This document shows, in pieces, positions 36,568 to 45,686 of a DNA stretch of 64,000 nucleotides. The position numbers and the translations under genes were made by a program. Below the pieces are notes generated by a model. It saw only the letters and a list, made by a program, of their open reading frames with translations. It had not been told where the DNA came from and ran no database searches. Numbering within the stretch: position 1 is the stretch's first letter; each line of letters starts with the position of its first letter. Source of the DNA: Nitrospira sp. (lineage in GTDB: Bacteria; Nitrospirota; Nitrospiria; Nitrospirales; Nitrospiraceae); assembly GCA_029194665.1 (NCBI GenBank), contig JARFXO010000002.1, forward strand, positions 612,001 to 676,000, read 5' to 3'.

Positions 36568-37536
36568 CTACCCTTTTCCCACCCCGGCCCTGGCGGCCAG
36601 CGCGTGCGCATAGAGCGCGGCGACCGCGCATGAGGCCATCCTGGTCCGTTGGTTATCAGCTCGACTGGTGAGGATAATGGGGACCTTCGCACCCAACACG
36701 ACGGCGGCCCCATCGGCCCGCGAGAGGAACATCAGGTTCTTCACCAGCATGTTCCCTGCCTCCAGGTCCGGCACCAGCATAATATCCGGGTTGCCGGCTA
36801 CGGGCGAGTCGATCTTCTTGATCCTGGCCGCCTCGGCGCTGATGGCGTTGTCGAAGGCCAGCGGGCCATCCAGGATGCCGCCGTGGATCTGCCCCCGCTC
36901 GGCCATCTTGCAGAGGGCCGCCGCCTCGATGGTGGAGGGGATCTTCGGATTGATGGTCTCCACGGCCGAGAGGATGGCCACCTTGGGTTGCTTCCAGCCC
37001 AACGCGACAAAGAAGTCGATGGCATTTTGCAGGATATCCGCCTTGTCCTCGAGGCTGGGGAAAATGTTGATGGCGGCATCCGTAACGGCAAACACCTTGT
37101 GGTAGGTAGGCACGTCCATCACAAAGACATGGCTGACCCGCCGAGCGGTCCGCAGGCCCGTCTCACGCTTGACCACCTCGCCCATCAGCTCGTCGGTGTG
37201 AAGGCTCCCCTTCATGAGAAGTTTCGCCCGGCCCAGCCGGACCAGCTCGACCGCCGTCGCCGCAGCAGCGTGGCTATGGGGAGCATCAACAACCTCGTAG
37301 GGCGTGATGTCGAGCGCTGACTCCTTCGCCACCCGGCGGATCTTCTCGGACGGGCCCACGAGAATCGGAGTGATGATCCCCGCCTCAGCCGCCTCGACCA
37401 CGGCGCCGAGCGAGGCGTCGTCGCATGGGTGGGCGACGGCCGTCGGGACCGTCGCCATGCCCTTGCAGCGAGCCAGGAGCGCTTCATACTTGCCGGTGCC
37501 CCGGTGCTCGGTGTTCTCAGTCGTTCCTATCGCCAT
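36568..37536 (-). CDS. Phosphate acetyl/butyryltransferase
   Basis: The 322-residue product is a PTA_PTB family enzyme: DDASLGAVVEAAEAGIITPI, LVGPSEKIR, LLMKGSLHTDELMGEVV, FVMDVPTYHKVFAVTDAAIN and GPLAFDNAIS. It transfers an acyl group from CoA to phosphate. The LMKG.LHTDE form is closer to phosphate butyryltransferases and to the C-terminal domain of bifunctional enoyl-CoA hydratase/phosphate acetyltransferase than to classical Pta. It lies nine bases after the DUF3141 gene and five before ackA, an operon that would convert acyl-CoA to acid with ATP gain. Confidence 0.9.
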   Translation of the reverse strand: MAIGTTENTEHRGTGKYEALLARCKGMATVPTAVAHPCDDASLGAVVEAAEAGIITPILVGPSEKIRRVAKESALDITPYEVVDAPHSHAAAATAVELVRLGRAKLLMKGSLHTDELMGEVVKRETGLRTARRVSHVFVMDVPTYHKVFAVTDAAINIFPSLEDKADILQNAIDFFVALGWKQPKVAILSAVETINPKIPSTIEAAALCKMAERGQIHGGILDGPLAFDNAISAEAARIKKIDSPVAGNPDIMLVPDLEAGNMLVKNLMFLSRADGAAVVLGAKVPIILTSRADNQRTRMASCAVAALYAHALAARAGVGKG

Positions 37537-37545
37537 CGGTTCCTC

Positions 37546-39807
37546 CTATGATTTCGGCGCCGGCTCCCGCAACATCGCCTCGATCCGCGCCAGTCGCGCT
37601 GCCCGTTCACCACTCATCTCGCCGGTTGCCGACGCGACAGCGCGGATCGCCGCCAGCGCCGTTGTCCTGCCGTCTGGATCGTCGTGCAACATCTTGGGGA
37701 TCGCATCGACCGCGCCATCCTGGTCGAGCACCAAGGCCAGGAACTGCTCGCGCAGCACCCGTTTGAACTCCTCCAGCGTCAGGCCGCCCTGTTTGGCACG
37801 CATCTGACGCAACTGGTTGAACGCGCGCTCTTCTACTCCCGGTCCCGCCATACCGATGTAGAGCATGCCGCGGAACGCCGCTTCGCGCCACCCGCCTTCG
37901 GCAACCCTCGCCTTGAGCTCGGCGATCCGCGCCTGGATGAAGGCCGTTCGTTCCGGTTCGATCCCCGGCCGTCGACGAGGACTTTCATCCGAGGCACTCA
38001 GCCCCACGAGGGCCTGTAGCAGCGGGGTGCTGTAGATCGCCAGGAACATCTGTTCGAGACTGCGATCCCGCAGATCGCGCCAGCCGTCGAGCGCCGCGAT
38101 GATCCCCTCTGAGAATCTGGTCTGGGCCTGGAGCAAGGGATTGTCGGGTGAGGCCGGCCGGCGTTGTTTCCGGACCTGTTCGGCGAGTTGGGCGACGTGA
38201 CGCATGACAGGGTTACGATTTGAAAACAGCTCGAAGGGCAGCTCGGAGGGATTGAGTGTATGGAGCCATTGGGCGGTCTGCTCGTTCGCGAACGTCCGAA
38301 CAAACGGTTGCAGCATGGTGCGGTACAGGCCGAGATTGATCTGCGACAGGCGCCGCACGGTCGCGAACCGGCGCTCATCCTCTGGGTCGGGTGAGACAAT
38401 GGCCCGGATGTCATTCAGGCTGCGTCGCTCGAAACGGACGATCCAGTCGCTCCCGACCAGTTCCGGATGGGCCGAGTCCTCGGTCTTGCGGGTCATCACC
38501 GCCTCGTACAGGCCGGGGGGCAGCACGTCGATCAAATCGATATTGGAAGCGAATTCTTCGTGCTCCTTGCGGGCCACGCCGCCGGAAACGAAGATGCCGA
38601 GATGGCCGACGCTCTCGTGGACGGCATAGACGATGGTCTGGCCCTGGGCGAGAATATCCTCGTCCTTCTGATACAGGTCGCAGATCCAGCCGAGGGCCTG
38701 CGGCGGCGGAGTGATGTTGTCCCCCTTGGAGCAGAAACAGACGATGGGCGAACGGATATTCCGCAGGTCGATCCTCATCCCATCACTGGTGACGAGTTCA
38801 GCGGTCGCCAGCCTGTTACCAATGAACAGTTGATCGACGATCCATTGTATTTCCTCGGCGGTGAGGTTGACGTGGCCGCCCCACCATTTTTCGAATTCCA
38901 AGAAGCGCGCTCCCTCTGTGTCGACCTTGGCCCAGACGTTGTAATTTTTCGTCCAGAGAGTGTTGGCGGGGTTGAGGTTTTCGAAGTTGATGACGATATT
39001 CGCGCCGTCGAATTTGCCGGCGCCGAGGTCGCTGGTCAGCGCGGTCAGCCAGCTCCCGCCCATGAGTCCGCCTGTATATCGCATCGGGTTCCGGCCCACG
39101 GTTCCGGCCCAGTAGGACAGAGGCGAGCCGGCGATGATGATCGGCCCGAACAGCTCAGGTCGCGTCGCGGCCAGCATCATCACCGCCCAACCGGCCTGGC
39201 AGTTGCCGATGACGCAGGGCTTGCCGTCTGCATCTGGGTGGAGAGCGATCACCTTCTCCAAGAACATCGCTTCGGCGCGCATGATGTCTTCGATGGTTTG
39301 ACCCGGCATCGGCTCGGGAGAGAAGCCGACGAAGTAGCAAGGATGACCGGCACGCATCGCCACGCCCAGTTCGCTCTCGGCCTTGAACCCCCCGATGCCG
39401 GGCCCATGTCCGGCGCGCGGGTCCACGACCACGAACGGGCGTTTCTTTTGGTCGATGACTACCCCTTCCGGCGGCTTGATCCTCACCAGCCCATAATTGA
39501 CCGGCCGGTCGAAGGTCCGTCCGTCCAGCACCGTTTCGTGGCCGAAAATGAGCACGTGCGGGACCGCCTTCGCTTTCTGCTCATAGTATTGGTCGCTGCG
39601 CTGCCGCAGCACATCCCAGAACAGGATCGTGCGCTGCCAGGCGTCCACCCAATAGTCCCAGGCGGTCAGCCAAGGGTTGGGCATGGCCGAGAATGGAGGA
39701 TCGAGCGGCTTCCGATCGGATACGCCCTGGGTCTGAGTCTTTGTCTGGTGACGGTCACTGGAGACTTCGGATCGCTTGCGGCCGTCTGTCGGCGTCTGGG
39801 TCTGCAT
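37546..39807 (-). CDS. DUF3141 domain protein (PHA-synthase-like alpha/beta hydrolase)
   Basis: The 753-residue product has no signal peptide. The N-terminal 100 residues contain MPNPWLTAWDYWVDAWQRTI, as in phasin or PHA synthase N-termini. The alpha/beta hydrolase core has FVVVDPRAGHGPGIGGFK, a region around CVIGNCQAGWAVMMLAATRP where Cys sits in the nucleophile elbow (GNCQAG, a GxCxG form as in PHA synthases), and the SPIVCFCSKGDNITPPPQAL Asp motif. The C-terminal 250 residues are helical. It leads the operon with a phosphotransacylase and an acyl kinase. Members are known from PHA-producing bacteria, but the reaction is not established. Confidence 0.85.
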   Translation of the reverse strand: MQTQTPTDGRKRSEVSSDRHQTKTQTQGVSDRKPLDPPFSAMPNPWLTAWDYWVDAWQRTILFWDVLRQRSDQYYEQKAKAVPHVLIFGHETVLDGRTFDRPVNYGLVRIKPPEGVVIDQKKRPFVVVDPRAGHGPGIGGFKAESELGVAMRAGHPCYFVGFSPEPMPGQTIEDIMRAEAMFLEKVIALHPDADGKPCVIGNCQAGWAVMMLAATRPELFGPIIIAGSPLSYWAGTVGRNPMRYTGGLMGGSWLTALTSDLGAGKFDGANIVINFENLNPANTLWTKNYNVWAKVDTEGARFLEFEKWWGGHVNLTAEEIQWIVDQLFIGNRLATAELVTSDGMRIDLRNIRSPIVCFCSKGDNITPPPQALGWICDLYQKDEDILAQGQTIVYAVHESVGHLGIFVSGGVARKEHEEFASNIDLIDVLPPGLYEAVMTRKTEDSAHPELVGSDWIVRFERRSLNDIRAIVSPDPEDERRFATVRRLSQINLGLYRTMLQPFVRTFANEQTAQWLHTLNPSELPFELFSNRNPVMRHVAQLAEQVRKQRRPASPDNPLLQAQTRFSEGIIAALDGWRDLRDRSLEQMFLAIYSTPLLQALVGLSASDESPRRRPGIEPERTAFIQARIAELKARVAEGGWREAAFRGMLYIGMAGPGVEERAFNQLRQMRAKQGGLTLEEFKRVLREQFLALVLDQDGAVDAIPKMLHDDPDGRTTALAAIRAVASATGEMSGERAARLARIEAMLREPAPKS

Positions 39808-39828
39808 AATCGTCCTCTCTTTCTTCCC

Positions 39829-39965
39829 TAACAGGCTGCGGAAAAACTAGATTTCCGCGCTTCGACATGCTCAGCACGAACGAAAAACCTCAGCAAATTC
39901 AATGACCGCTCCGTTGGTCCTGAGGCTCTCGAAGGATGAACGGAGGGTTTTTCCGCAGCCTGCTA
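39829..39965. repeat. 137-bp palindromic repeat, intact copy
   Basis: It begins TAACAGGCTGCGGAAAAACT and ends GGTTTTTCCGCAGCCTGCTA, near-perfect terminal inverted repeats of about 19 bases. The inner arms TTCGACATGCTCAGCACGAA and TCCTGAGGCTCTCGAAGG are weaker inverted repeats. It fills the space upstream of the DUF3141 gene. The remainder of the gap to 40129 shows no gene. Confidence 0.85.
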
Positions 39966-40129
39966 AGCCACATAGCCAGGATGTTTCATCCGGCAGAGCC
40001 GTAAGGGGGTATCATATACATAGGACGGCTGTCCAGACAGATCCGCCCTCTCTTTTTCGCGCCAACAACCGGTGCAGGATGAGGAGTTGTGCCGTTCTTG
40101 TGCGAGGCTTCACGCGAGCAGCAAGCATA

Positions 40130-41350
40130 TTACAGAGTTCCCGGTCTGGCACAGCCGTCGGGCGAGACGGCGTAGGAGTTCAAGAGCCCGTAATGATCGG
40201 ACGCTGGGAGTCCGGCCTCGTCCGTCTCCAGCCCGAACATCGATTGTGTCAGACAGTAGCCGGGGAGAAAGGAGTCCTCGATCAAGTAGTCGATCTGTCT
40301 TGGACGTTGCATCTCGGTCCGGTACGCGCGAGTGATCTCGGCCTGCAGGTCGTCGCCCTCGCCCTTGATCATACCAGTCAGAAGGGACGGAAGCGGTGAG
40401 GTCATGGCGTCCGGTATCAGCCGGTTCCTGGGGGGATCGGCGGTATAAAAACCGGCATTCTGCCCGTTCACACGAGTCGTATCGACATACCGGAGAAGCT
40501 GAAGCTCCTCGTATTCTGGGTCATCCGACTCGAAATTCAAGTCTCCGCCGAAGAGAATACCAGCGTAATCCTCATCACGCTTGAGCTTCTGCAACGTGCG
40601 GCTCAACCGGTCGATTTCTCCGATCCGCCGCAGCCGAGACTGCTCGACGCTCCACCGCAACGACCGGTACTTGGAAAGCTTGCCTTGCGAATGCAAGGAG
40701 GCTAAATAGGCCAAAAATGACCGGCCCGTTTCAAAGCCCGAATGCAGGTGGGTTGTGGCGACCAGATGCCTCCGGCTGCTTCCCGGGATCGTGATCTCTG
40801 CGATGAGCGCATAGCGCAACTCTTCGAGTTGGAAGCCACGATCCGTGTGACACTCGCCTTTTTCACCGCTTAGTTTCAGCCCTGCGAGTTTGCGGAGCTG
40901 GAGCGGCTTCTTTGCCAGGATGACCAGCCCGTTGTTCAGATCGGCGAACAGCGCCCGTTTCTCGGCGGTGCGGATTCCGCATGCATCCACCTGGTGCACC
41001 TCATCATAGGCCAATCCCAGTTCCTCGAGGGCACCGACGTACGCCTCCGATCGGAGGGGCAAGGGATTGACTTCCTGCAGAAACGCGATATCGGGTTGCA
41101 CTCTGGCCAGTTGAGCGATCAGCAAACGGAATCTGGTCTCGTTCTGCTCCGGCGTTTCTCCTGGAGCGACTCCGAATGTCCCGGTCAGCAATCCGTGCAA
41201 GGCGTTGTAGGTGAGGACCTTAAACGTCTTCGGCATCCGTTCCGAGGCTTCGGCGATGGGGGACTGCTGATCCGGAGGGCCCCCTGTTCGGCAGGACAGC
41301 GACACAAGGCTCAGCGCGACGACCGCAATCATGAGGAACAGCCTCGTCAT
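40130..41350 (-). CDS. Endonuclease/exonuclease/phosphatase family lipoprotein
   Basis: The 406-residue product has a signal peptide with lipobox LVSLSC. The EEP domain follows with VLTYNALHGLL, DIAFLQEVNPLPL (catalytic Glu), LVATTHLHSG, GILFGGDLNFESDDPEY (GDLN) and RPRQIDYLIEDSFLPGYC, with the last His of the family seen in LPASDHYGLL. Members cleave phosphodiester bonds in nucleic acids or in sphingomyelin and phosphoinositides; a lipid-anchored form facing the periplasm suggests an extracellular substrate. ATG 41350 overlaps the stop of the SYLF gene (ATGA), so the two are translationally coupled. Confidence 0.88.
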   Translation of the reverse strand: MTRLFLMIAVVALSLVSLSCRTGGPPDQQSPIAEASERMPKTFKVLTYNALHGLLTGTFGVAPGETPEQNETRFRLLIAQLARVQPDIAFLQEVNPLPLRSEAYVGALEELGLAYDEVHQVDACGIRTAEKRALFADLNNGLVILAKKPLQLRKLAGLKLSGEKGECHTDRGFQLEELRYALIAEITIPGSSRRHLVATTHLHSGFETGRSFLAYLASLHSQGKLSKYRSLRWSVEQSRLRRIGEIDRLSRTLQKLKRDEDYAGILFGGDLNFESDDPEYEELQLLRYVDTTRVNGQNAGFYTADPPRNRLIPDAMTSPLPSLLTGMIKGEGDDLQAEITRAYRTEMQRPRQIDYLIEDSFLPGYCLTQSMFGLETDEAGLPASDHYGLLNSYAVSPDGCARPGTL

Positions 41351-42114
41351 GGATCCTCTCCCGCTCTGTCCAAGGTGTTGCGTATGCGGGCCGAATACCA
41401 ATGGTGGAGGGTCTGCGGATGGGCAAGAATGTCATCCGAGCGCATCGCCGAGCCATAATAGGCCTCATTGGCGGATGCATCGGACATCGCAATGAGGCCT
41501 TGGAGGGTCACGCCGGCATAGGCGCCTCCGGCCTTGGCAAAGGATACGATTCCATGGCGCAGGGTCGGTGTCGTCGCCGCCTTTGCTGAGGCGCCCACGG
41601 GACCGATCGCCAAGGCCGCGCCCGGTCCGAAGACGAACCGCCCTCGCAGGAACGAGTCGGTCTCGGGGCGGCCCATAATGAGGGCGACGACTTCCGTACG
41701 AGCTATTCCTATTTGGAGACCGGCGCTCACTCCCATCAAACTGAAGAACGCCGGATCGCCCCATTGCCCAGTCTGTTCGTCCTTCACCAGCAAGATCCCC
41801 TCTCCTTTGGCCACTCCGGCCAAGTATCCGATTCGAACGATAGCCGGAGCAATGAAGATGGCCTTGGCTTCCTGCAGATTCCGTCGAAGCCAGCTCATGT
41901 CCGGATGGGCGAGCATTCGCGCGACGATCAGCCGTGCATTGTCGACGATTTCCTGAGCGTCGCTGACATCCATGGCCTTCCCGGTCGTCGGAGACAGCAT
42001 CAACATCATGGCAGCAAAGAAGGCCGAAAGAATCGGGCGGGATCTGTTGTTGTGGATGTTGCGTGATAAGCGGCGAAGCACCGCTGCTCGCGCGGCGAGA
42101 CGAGGGACGATCAT
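41347..42114 (-). CDS. YSC84/SYLF domain lipid-binding protein
   Basis: The 255-residue secreted protein has a signal segment (ILSAFFAAMMLMLSPTTGKA) and a SYLF domain: AKAIFIAPAIVRIGYLAGVA, GILLVKDEQTGQWGDPAFFS, GVSAGLQIGIARTEVVALIM and GAALAIGPVGASA. The DE.TG.W.DP.F motif and the GPVGA motif are shared with the product at 17774. Translation is coupled to the EEP lipoprotein by ATGA overlap. The pairing of a lipid binder with a possible phosphodiesterase suggests a lipid-linked function, as inference. Confidence 0.87.
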   Translation of the reverse strand: MIVPRLAARAAVLRRLSRNIHNNRSRPILSAFFAAMMLMLSPTTGKAMDVSDAQEIVDNARLIVARMLAHPDMSWLRRNLQEAKAIFIAPAIVRIGYLAGVAKGEGILLVKDEQTGQWGDPAFFSLMGVSAGLQIGIARTEVVALIMGRPETDSFLRGRFVFGPGAALAIGPVGASAKAATTPTLRHGIVSFAKAGGAYAGVTLQGLIAMSDASANEAYYGSAMRSDDILAHPQTLHHWYSARIRNTLDRAGEDP

Positions 42115-42212
42115 GCGGAAGGCGTCTCTAGCCCGGTCATGTTTTCACATCAGGCTGTCCGTCAACGCCGGACGCCGGATCGGCGGCCGGCGCTCAAATG
42201 CTTTGCCACACC

Positions 42213-42349
42213 CAACAGGCTGCGGAAAAACTCGATTTGCGTGCTTCGCCATGCTCAGCATTAACGGAAAACCTCATCAAATTCAACGAACGCTCCGTTC
42301 GTCCTGAGGCTCTCGAAGGATGACCGGATGATTTTTCCGCAGCCTCCCA
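42213..42349. repeat. 137-bp palindromic repeat, diverged copy
   Basis: It runs from AACAGGCTGCGGAAAAACTC to GATTTTTCCGCAGCCTCCCA and is again 137 bases long. Compared with the copy at 39829 the core has small changes (TTCGCCATGCTCAGCATTAA) and the right end is CCCA instead of GCTA. It lies between the SYLF gene and a helical protein gene, with no gene in the rest of the gap. Confidence 0.8.
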
Positions 42350-42400
42350 ATCGAGGTACGTTCTTCTCTTGGGACCTGACGAACCTTTTTCGAAGTGTCT

Positions 42401-42952
42401 TTAATAAACCAGCGGGATCCGCTTGGCAAGCTCACCCTTCAAGATCGACCTGATTTTTGTTTCAATCTGCATGTATCTGGCCGCTTTGGTGGCGGGCAAC
42501 ACTGTCGCAACCTTATCGGCATAAATATGTTTCAGATCGACTTCTCCCTTTTCGATCGCCAGCACCTCATCGAGCAGTGCCGTGGCCTGATCGTCCGGAA
42601 CGGCTCCCTTGTTGATGAGATTCGCGTAATCGGTAATCGTCTTTCCGAGCCGCTCGTTGATCTGCATCAATTCGCCCTGATAGGAATCATAGAGAGGCCA
42701 GAACACCTTGGATTCCACATCAGTCAGCTCCATGTTGGAGGCCACTAGCAGTTTCTTGTCGGCCTTGATCTTATCCAGCAAGATCTGAGCATTCTGCTCG
42801 TTCGTCATCGACGCCGGGGCCTGGCGGGAAGTCGATCCGGCCGCAGCCTGGGAAGGGCCGGCGGCGGGCTTTGAAGCGGTCTCCTGTGACGCGCATCCAG
42901 CCATGATGAAAAGGCCGAAGACAATCGAACTGACTCGTCGCGCTGATTTCAT
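42401..42952 (-). CDS. Periplasmic helical lipoprotein (paralogue 2 of 3)
   Basis: The 183-residue product has a lipoprotein signal with lipobox MAGC followed by an Ala/Ser/Pro-rich linker of about 40 residues. The helical domain has AQILLDKIKADKKLLVASNM, ELTDVESKVFWPLYDSYQGE and RIPLVY at the end, the same motif order as the proteins at 15211 and 43010. It is the only one of the three with a lipid anchor. ATG 42952 lies seven bases after AAGGAGA. It follows the third copy by 57 bases, probably one transcript. Confidence 0.82.
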   Translation of the reverse strand: MKSARRVSSIVFGLFIMAGCASQETASKPAAGPSQAAAGSTSRQAPASMTNEQNAQILLDKIKADKKLLVASNMELTDVESKVFWPLYDSYQGELMQINERLGKTITDYANLINKGAVPDDQATALLDEVLAIEKGEVDLKHIYADKVATVLPATKAARYMQIETKIRSILKGELAKRIPLVY

Positions 42953-43009
42953 GGTCATTCTCCTTATGGTTCAATACTTGTTCCGCTGGTCCGCACGGTT
43001 TCCTATCCG

Positions 43010-43492
43010 CTAGTAAATCAACGGAATCTGCTGAGCCATTTCTGCCTTGAGCAGCGCCCGGATCTTGTTCTCGATCTGGATATAACGCGCCGCTTTTGCC
43101 GGCGACATGACGGCCGCAATTTTCTTCGCGTAGGCGCTCTTCAGATCGACCTCCGCTTCTTCCGTCGCCAGAAAGTCATGCATGAGTTTCGTTGACGTGT
43201 CGTTGGGAACCGGTCCCTTATTGAAGGCATCGGCGTACTCTTTGATGACACTTATCAATCGATGATTGATCTGATCCAATTCCTTCTGATAGGCGTCGTA
43301 CTGAGGCCAGAACACCTTGTTTTCCGCATCGGTCAGCGCCATATTCTCTGCGACCAGCAGCTTCTTGTCTGCCTTGATCTTTTGCATCAGAATCTTCTGG
43401 TTGGCGTCCGAGGTACCTTGAGCCTGCGAGACCGAGGCCACAAGGAACAGACTTAGCGCCGCCATAAGGGTGATGGTCGTCAATGACTTCAT
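43010..43492 (-). CDS. Periplasmic helical protein (paralogue 3 of 3)
   Basis: The 160-residue product starts at ATG 43492 behind AAGGAGA, with a signal peptide ending VSQAQ. The mature part is helical: KILMQKIKADKKLLVAENMA, LTDAENKVFWPQYDAYQKEL, then VIKEYADAFNKGPVPNDTST, ending QQIPLIY. The longer frame (199 codons) has no signal peptide at its N-terminus. It is most similar to the product at 15211. The strong promoter at 43770-43799 lies about 280 bases upstream. Confidence 0.83.
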   Translation of the reverse strand: MKSLTTITLMAALSLFLVASVSQAQGTSDANQKILMQKIKADKKLLVAENMALTDAENKVFWPQYDAYQKELDQINHRLISVIKEYADAFNKGPVPNDTSTKLMHDFLATEEAEVDLKSAYAKKIAAVMSPAKAARYIQIENKIRALLKAEMAQQIPLIY

Positions 43493-43769
43493 GGGTACGA
43501 TCTCCTTTGCCTTATAGAATGAGAAGGTTGTTGGTCCCGTGGTCAGATGCCGATGCCGGCTCATGTTGAGCAGGGTGAACGGCGGGCCGACCCACGGCAT
43601 CGGCGCCACAAGCTGTATCAGATTTGACGACGGAGGGGACCTATCGAAACTGAGAGGTCTGGCCGGTCAAATGATGACTCGTTCCTACGCCCTTTCGTGA
43701 TCTTGCCCACTAATGAGTCCCACAAGAACATTGCCCGTGAACAGGGTCGCAACCGCAAAAACGCTCAGA

Positions 43770-43799
43770 AATATAGTGGGAACCTCCTCGTCCTGTCAA
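43770..43799 (-). promoter_or_regulatory. Sigma70-like promoter upstream of two helical protein genes
   Basis: On the minus strand TTGACA and TATATT are 18 bases apart. It would give a leader of about 270 bases before ATG 43492. The rest of the gap 43493-43853 shows no gene; like the paralogue at 15211, the gene may therefore have a long leader. Confidence 0.5.
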
Positions 43800-43853
43800 C
43801 CCATCATTCCTCCTTGATCGGAATTCCTCCTAGATCCAATCCTCGATTGCCGG

Positions 43854-45686
43854 CTATGGTTTCCCACGAGAGTAGTGAGGCGATCCCTCAGGAGGATAGT
43901 CGAGCGATCCTTTGAGCCCGGCGATCGTCTCTTCCGGAAAGTCCGGAAGGTACAAAGCTCGTTGCGCTTTCCACTCCTCGACTTCGGTTTCGATCGCCTG
44001 CACCCGCTGCTCGTCGAGCGGCTTCCCCGGGAACGCGTACTCGATTTGAGTGGGGACTCCGAATCCGGTCCCAGCCGCCGCGACGAGCTCCATGACCCGG
44101 AGATTCAGATCGCTGGCGATGTCGTAAAATTCGGCGTAACCAGCCGCTTGGACGTACGCGAAGATCTCCAGATCGAGAGAGTGTTCCGCAAACCCCTTGA
44201 ACCGCACATGCAGAGGGTCGGCCAAGACTTTCGGATGGCCGTAGAGCATCCGTCGAACCTCAACCATCAGGTACCGAATCTGGTCCGGCGTCGTCTCATA
44301 GCGAAGTCTGAGCCTCGGGTGATACCAGAAGCGGTCGCGTTTCGAGAGGTTGTGCACCTGCATGCCGAGAAACTCCGAATTGGCGATCTTGAGGACGGTT
44401 CGTTCGAACGTGCGAATGCGGGTGGCACGAAGCCCGATCTCTTCTACGGTCCCCACGGTTGTGCCGAAGCGGCACAGATCCCCGACCTGGACGGGCTGTG
44501 TGGCCATCAGCGTAAAGGCCCCAAGGAAATTTTCGAGGGTCTTCTGCGAAGCCAGCGCGATCGCCAGCCCGCTGATCGTGAGCCCCGCCAACTCAAGCGT
44601 GGCCACGCTGAATCCCATGTACTCGAGCCAGAGAAACGACACGATGATAAGCATCAGCATCTTGAGCACTCTGACCACAGGCTTGAAGTGCAACAATCCG
44701 ACTCCAAAGCCTTGCCCATCAGGCTTCGCTTGGCCACGCGCTGCGACCAGATCCACCGTCCGCGCCAGAAGCCATGCCAACGCGATGAATAGGACGATTC
44801 TTGCCTCTCTCAGCACGTGCAAGGCGATCGACTGCCCCAGCAGGTCCGTGCACCAATGTATTAGGATGGCCCAGATGAGGAGCCGCACCGGCCCCGTAAA
44901 CAATCGTTCGAACTCCCCACCAACCTCTCCATGGAATCGCCGGATGATGACGGCCATGCCCCACGTGATCAACATCGCCGCCGGATAGAGCAACAAGCCG
45001 AGGCAACCCAGCATGATCCACAGCCAGAGGTGAATGCCGAGGATGGAGACATCGAACAACCAAGTTGGAAGCATCCCCTCGAGCCATCCATAGCCGAACT
45101 CCCGGTACAGTTCGGGAATTTCCGCGACCGTCACGCCGGCGAATTTCCAGATCGGCGCTCCGCCGTCTGGCGTTACCCGCTGCAGGAAGATGTCGAATAC
45201 TCTGTCACCCACCGAGATGGTTCCGATCCGGTCGTAGGCCGGGTGAAGATGGTCGTCTTGGTCGCCCTGCGGTTCGTCGCTCAATTGGTCCGGGTCGATC
45301 CAGAGCGCTCGGTCGAGCACGATTCTGAATTGCCGCGCGAGCTTGGGCCCTTGCGTTGTCGCCTCCTCGGCGGCCGGCTTGCTCAGGTCCAGGTACTCGG
45401 CCGCCAGCGCATAGTTGCGTCCCCCCGTTGCCGCCAGGAATCGACGAACAGTGGATCTTGGAACCTGCCTGCCCAGCCGGTCATCGGAGAGTCCAGGCTG
45501 CACGCGGTCGGATAGCGCTTGTCCAGGGGATTGGCTTTCGTTGGTCCTTTTCGAGATCAGCTCTTTCAAGGACGGTTGTGATGGATTGGTCTTAGCCGAC
45601 GAGGGTGACGCCCACAGCACGCCGAGCAGGACCATCATGGTTCCGGTCATCATGGCGAGCCGTCGAGTCAGCAGTTGGCTGGGCAT
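43854..45686 (-). CDS. MscS family mechanosensitive channel
   Basis: The 610-residue product has a signal peptide ending SPSSA. The soluble periplasmic domain reaches about residue 190. About five membrane helices follow, then LAGLTISGLAIALASQKTLE, a pore-lining segment with small residues, and VQVGDLCRFGTTVGTVEEIG of the beta domain. Blocks identical to the product at 15939 (SISGVAVALASQ vs TISGLAIALASQ; KRDRFWYHPRLRLR vs RRDRFWYHPRLKLR) show close paralogy. ATG 45686 follows AGGAGG. Larger MscS types often regulate osmotic or stress release of solutes. Confidence 0.9.
   Translation of the reverse strand: MPSQLLTRRLAMMTGTMMVLLGVLWASPSSAKTNPSQPSLKELISKRTNESQSPGQALSDRVQPGLSDDRLGRQVPRSTVRRFLAATGGRNYALAAEYLDLSKPAAEEATTQGPKLARQFRIVLDRALWIDPDQLSDEPQGDQDDHLHPAYDRIGTISVGDRVFDIFLQRVTPDGGAPIWKFAGVTVAEIPELYREFGYGWLEGMLPTWLFDVSILGIHLWLWIMLGCLGLLLYPAAMLITWGMAVIIRRFHGEVGGEFERLFTGPVRLLIWAILIHWCTDLLGQSIALHVLREARIVLFIALAWLLARTVDLVAARGQAKPDGQGFGVGLLHFKPVVRVLKMLMLIIVSFLWLEYMGFSVATLELAGLTISGLAIALASQKTLENFLGAFTLMATQPVQVGDLCRFGTTVGTVEEIGLRATRIRTFERTVLKIANSEFLGMQVHNLSKRDRFWYHPRLRLRYETTPDQIRYLMVEVRRMLYGHPKVLADPLHVRFKGFAEHSLDLEIFAYVQAAGYAEFYDIASDLNLRVMELVAAAGTGFGVPTQIEYAFPGKPLDEQRVQAIETEVEEWKAQRALYLPDFPEETIAGLKGSLDYPPEGSPHYSRGKP

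Noticed and set aside
35402-36613. Plus-strand frame of 403 codons opposite ackA
   Set aside because: Antisense to a gene with all acetate kinase signatures, and no motif of its own.
38467-39831. Plus-strand frame of 454 codons opposite the DUF3141 gene
   Set aside because: Antisense shadow; rich in His, Arg, Asp and Gly without any family motif.
43010-43609. Long form of the third helical protein (199 codons)
   Set aside because: The extra 39 N-terminal residues precede the ribosome binding site AAGGAG and would hide the signal peptide.
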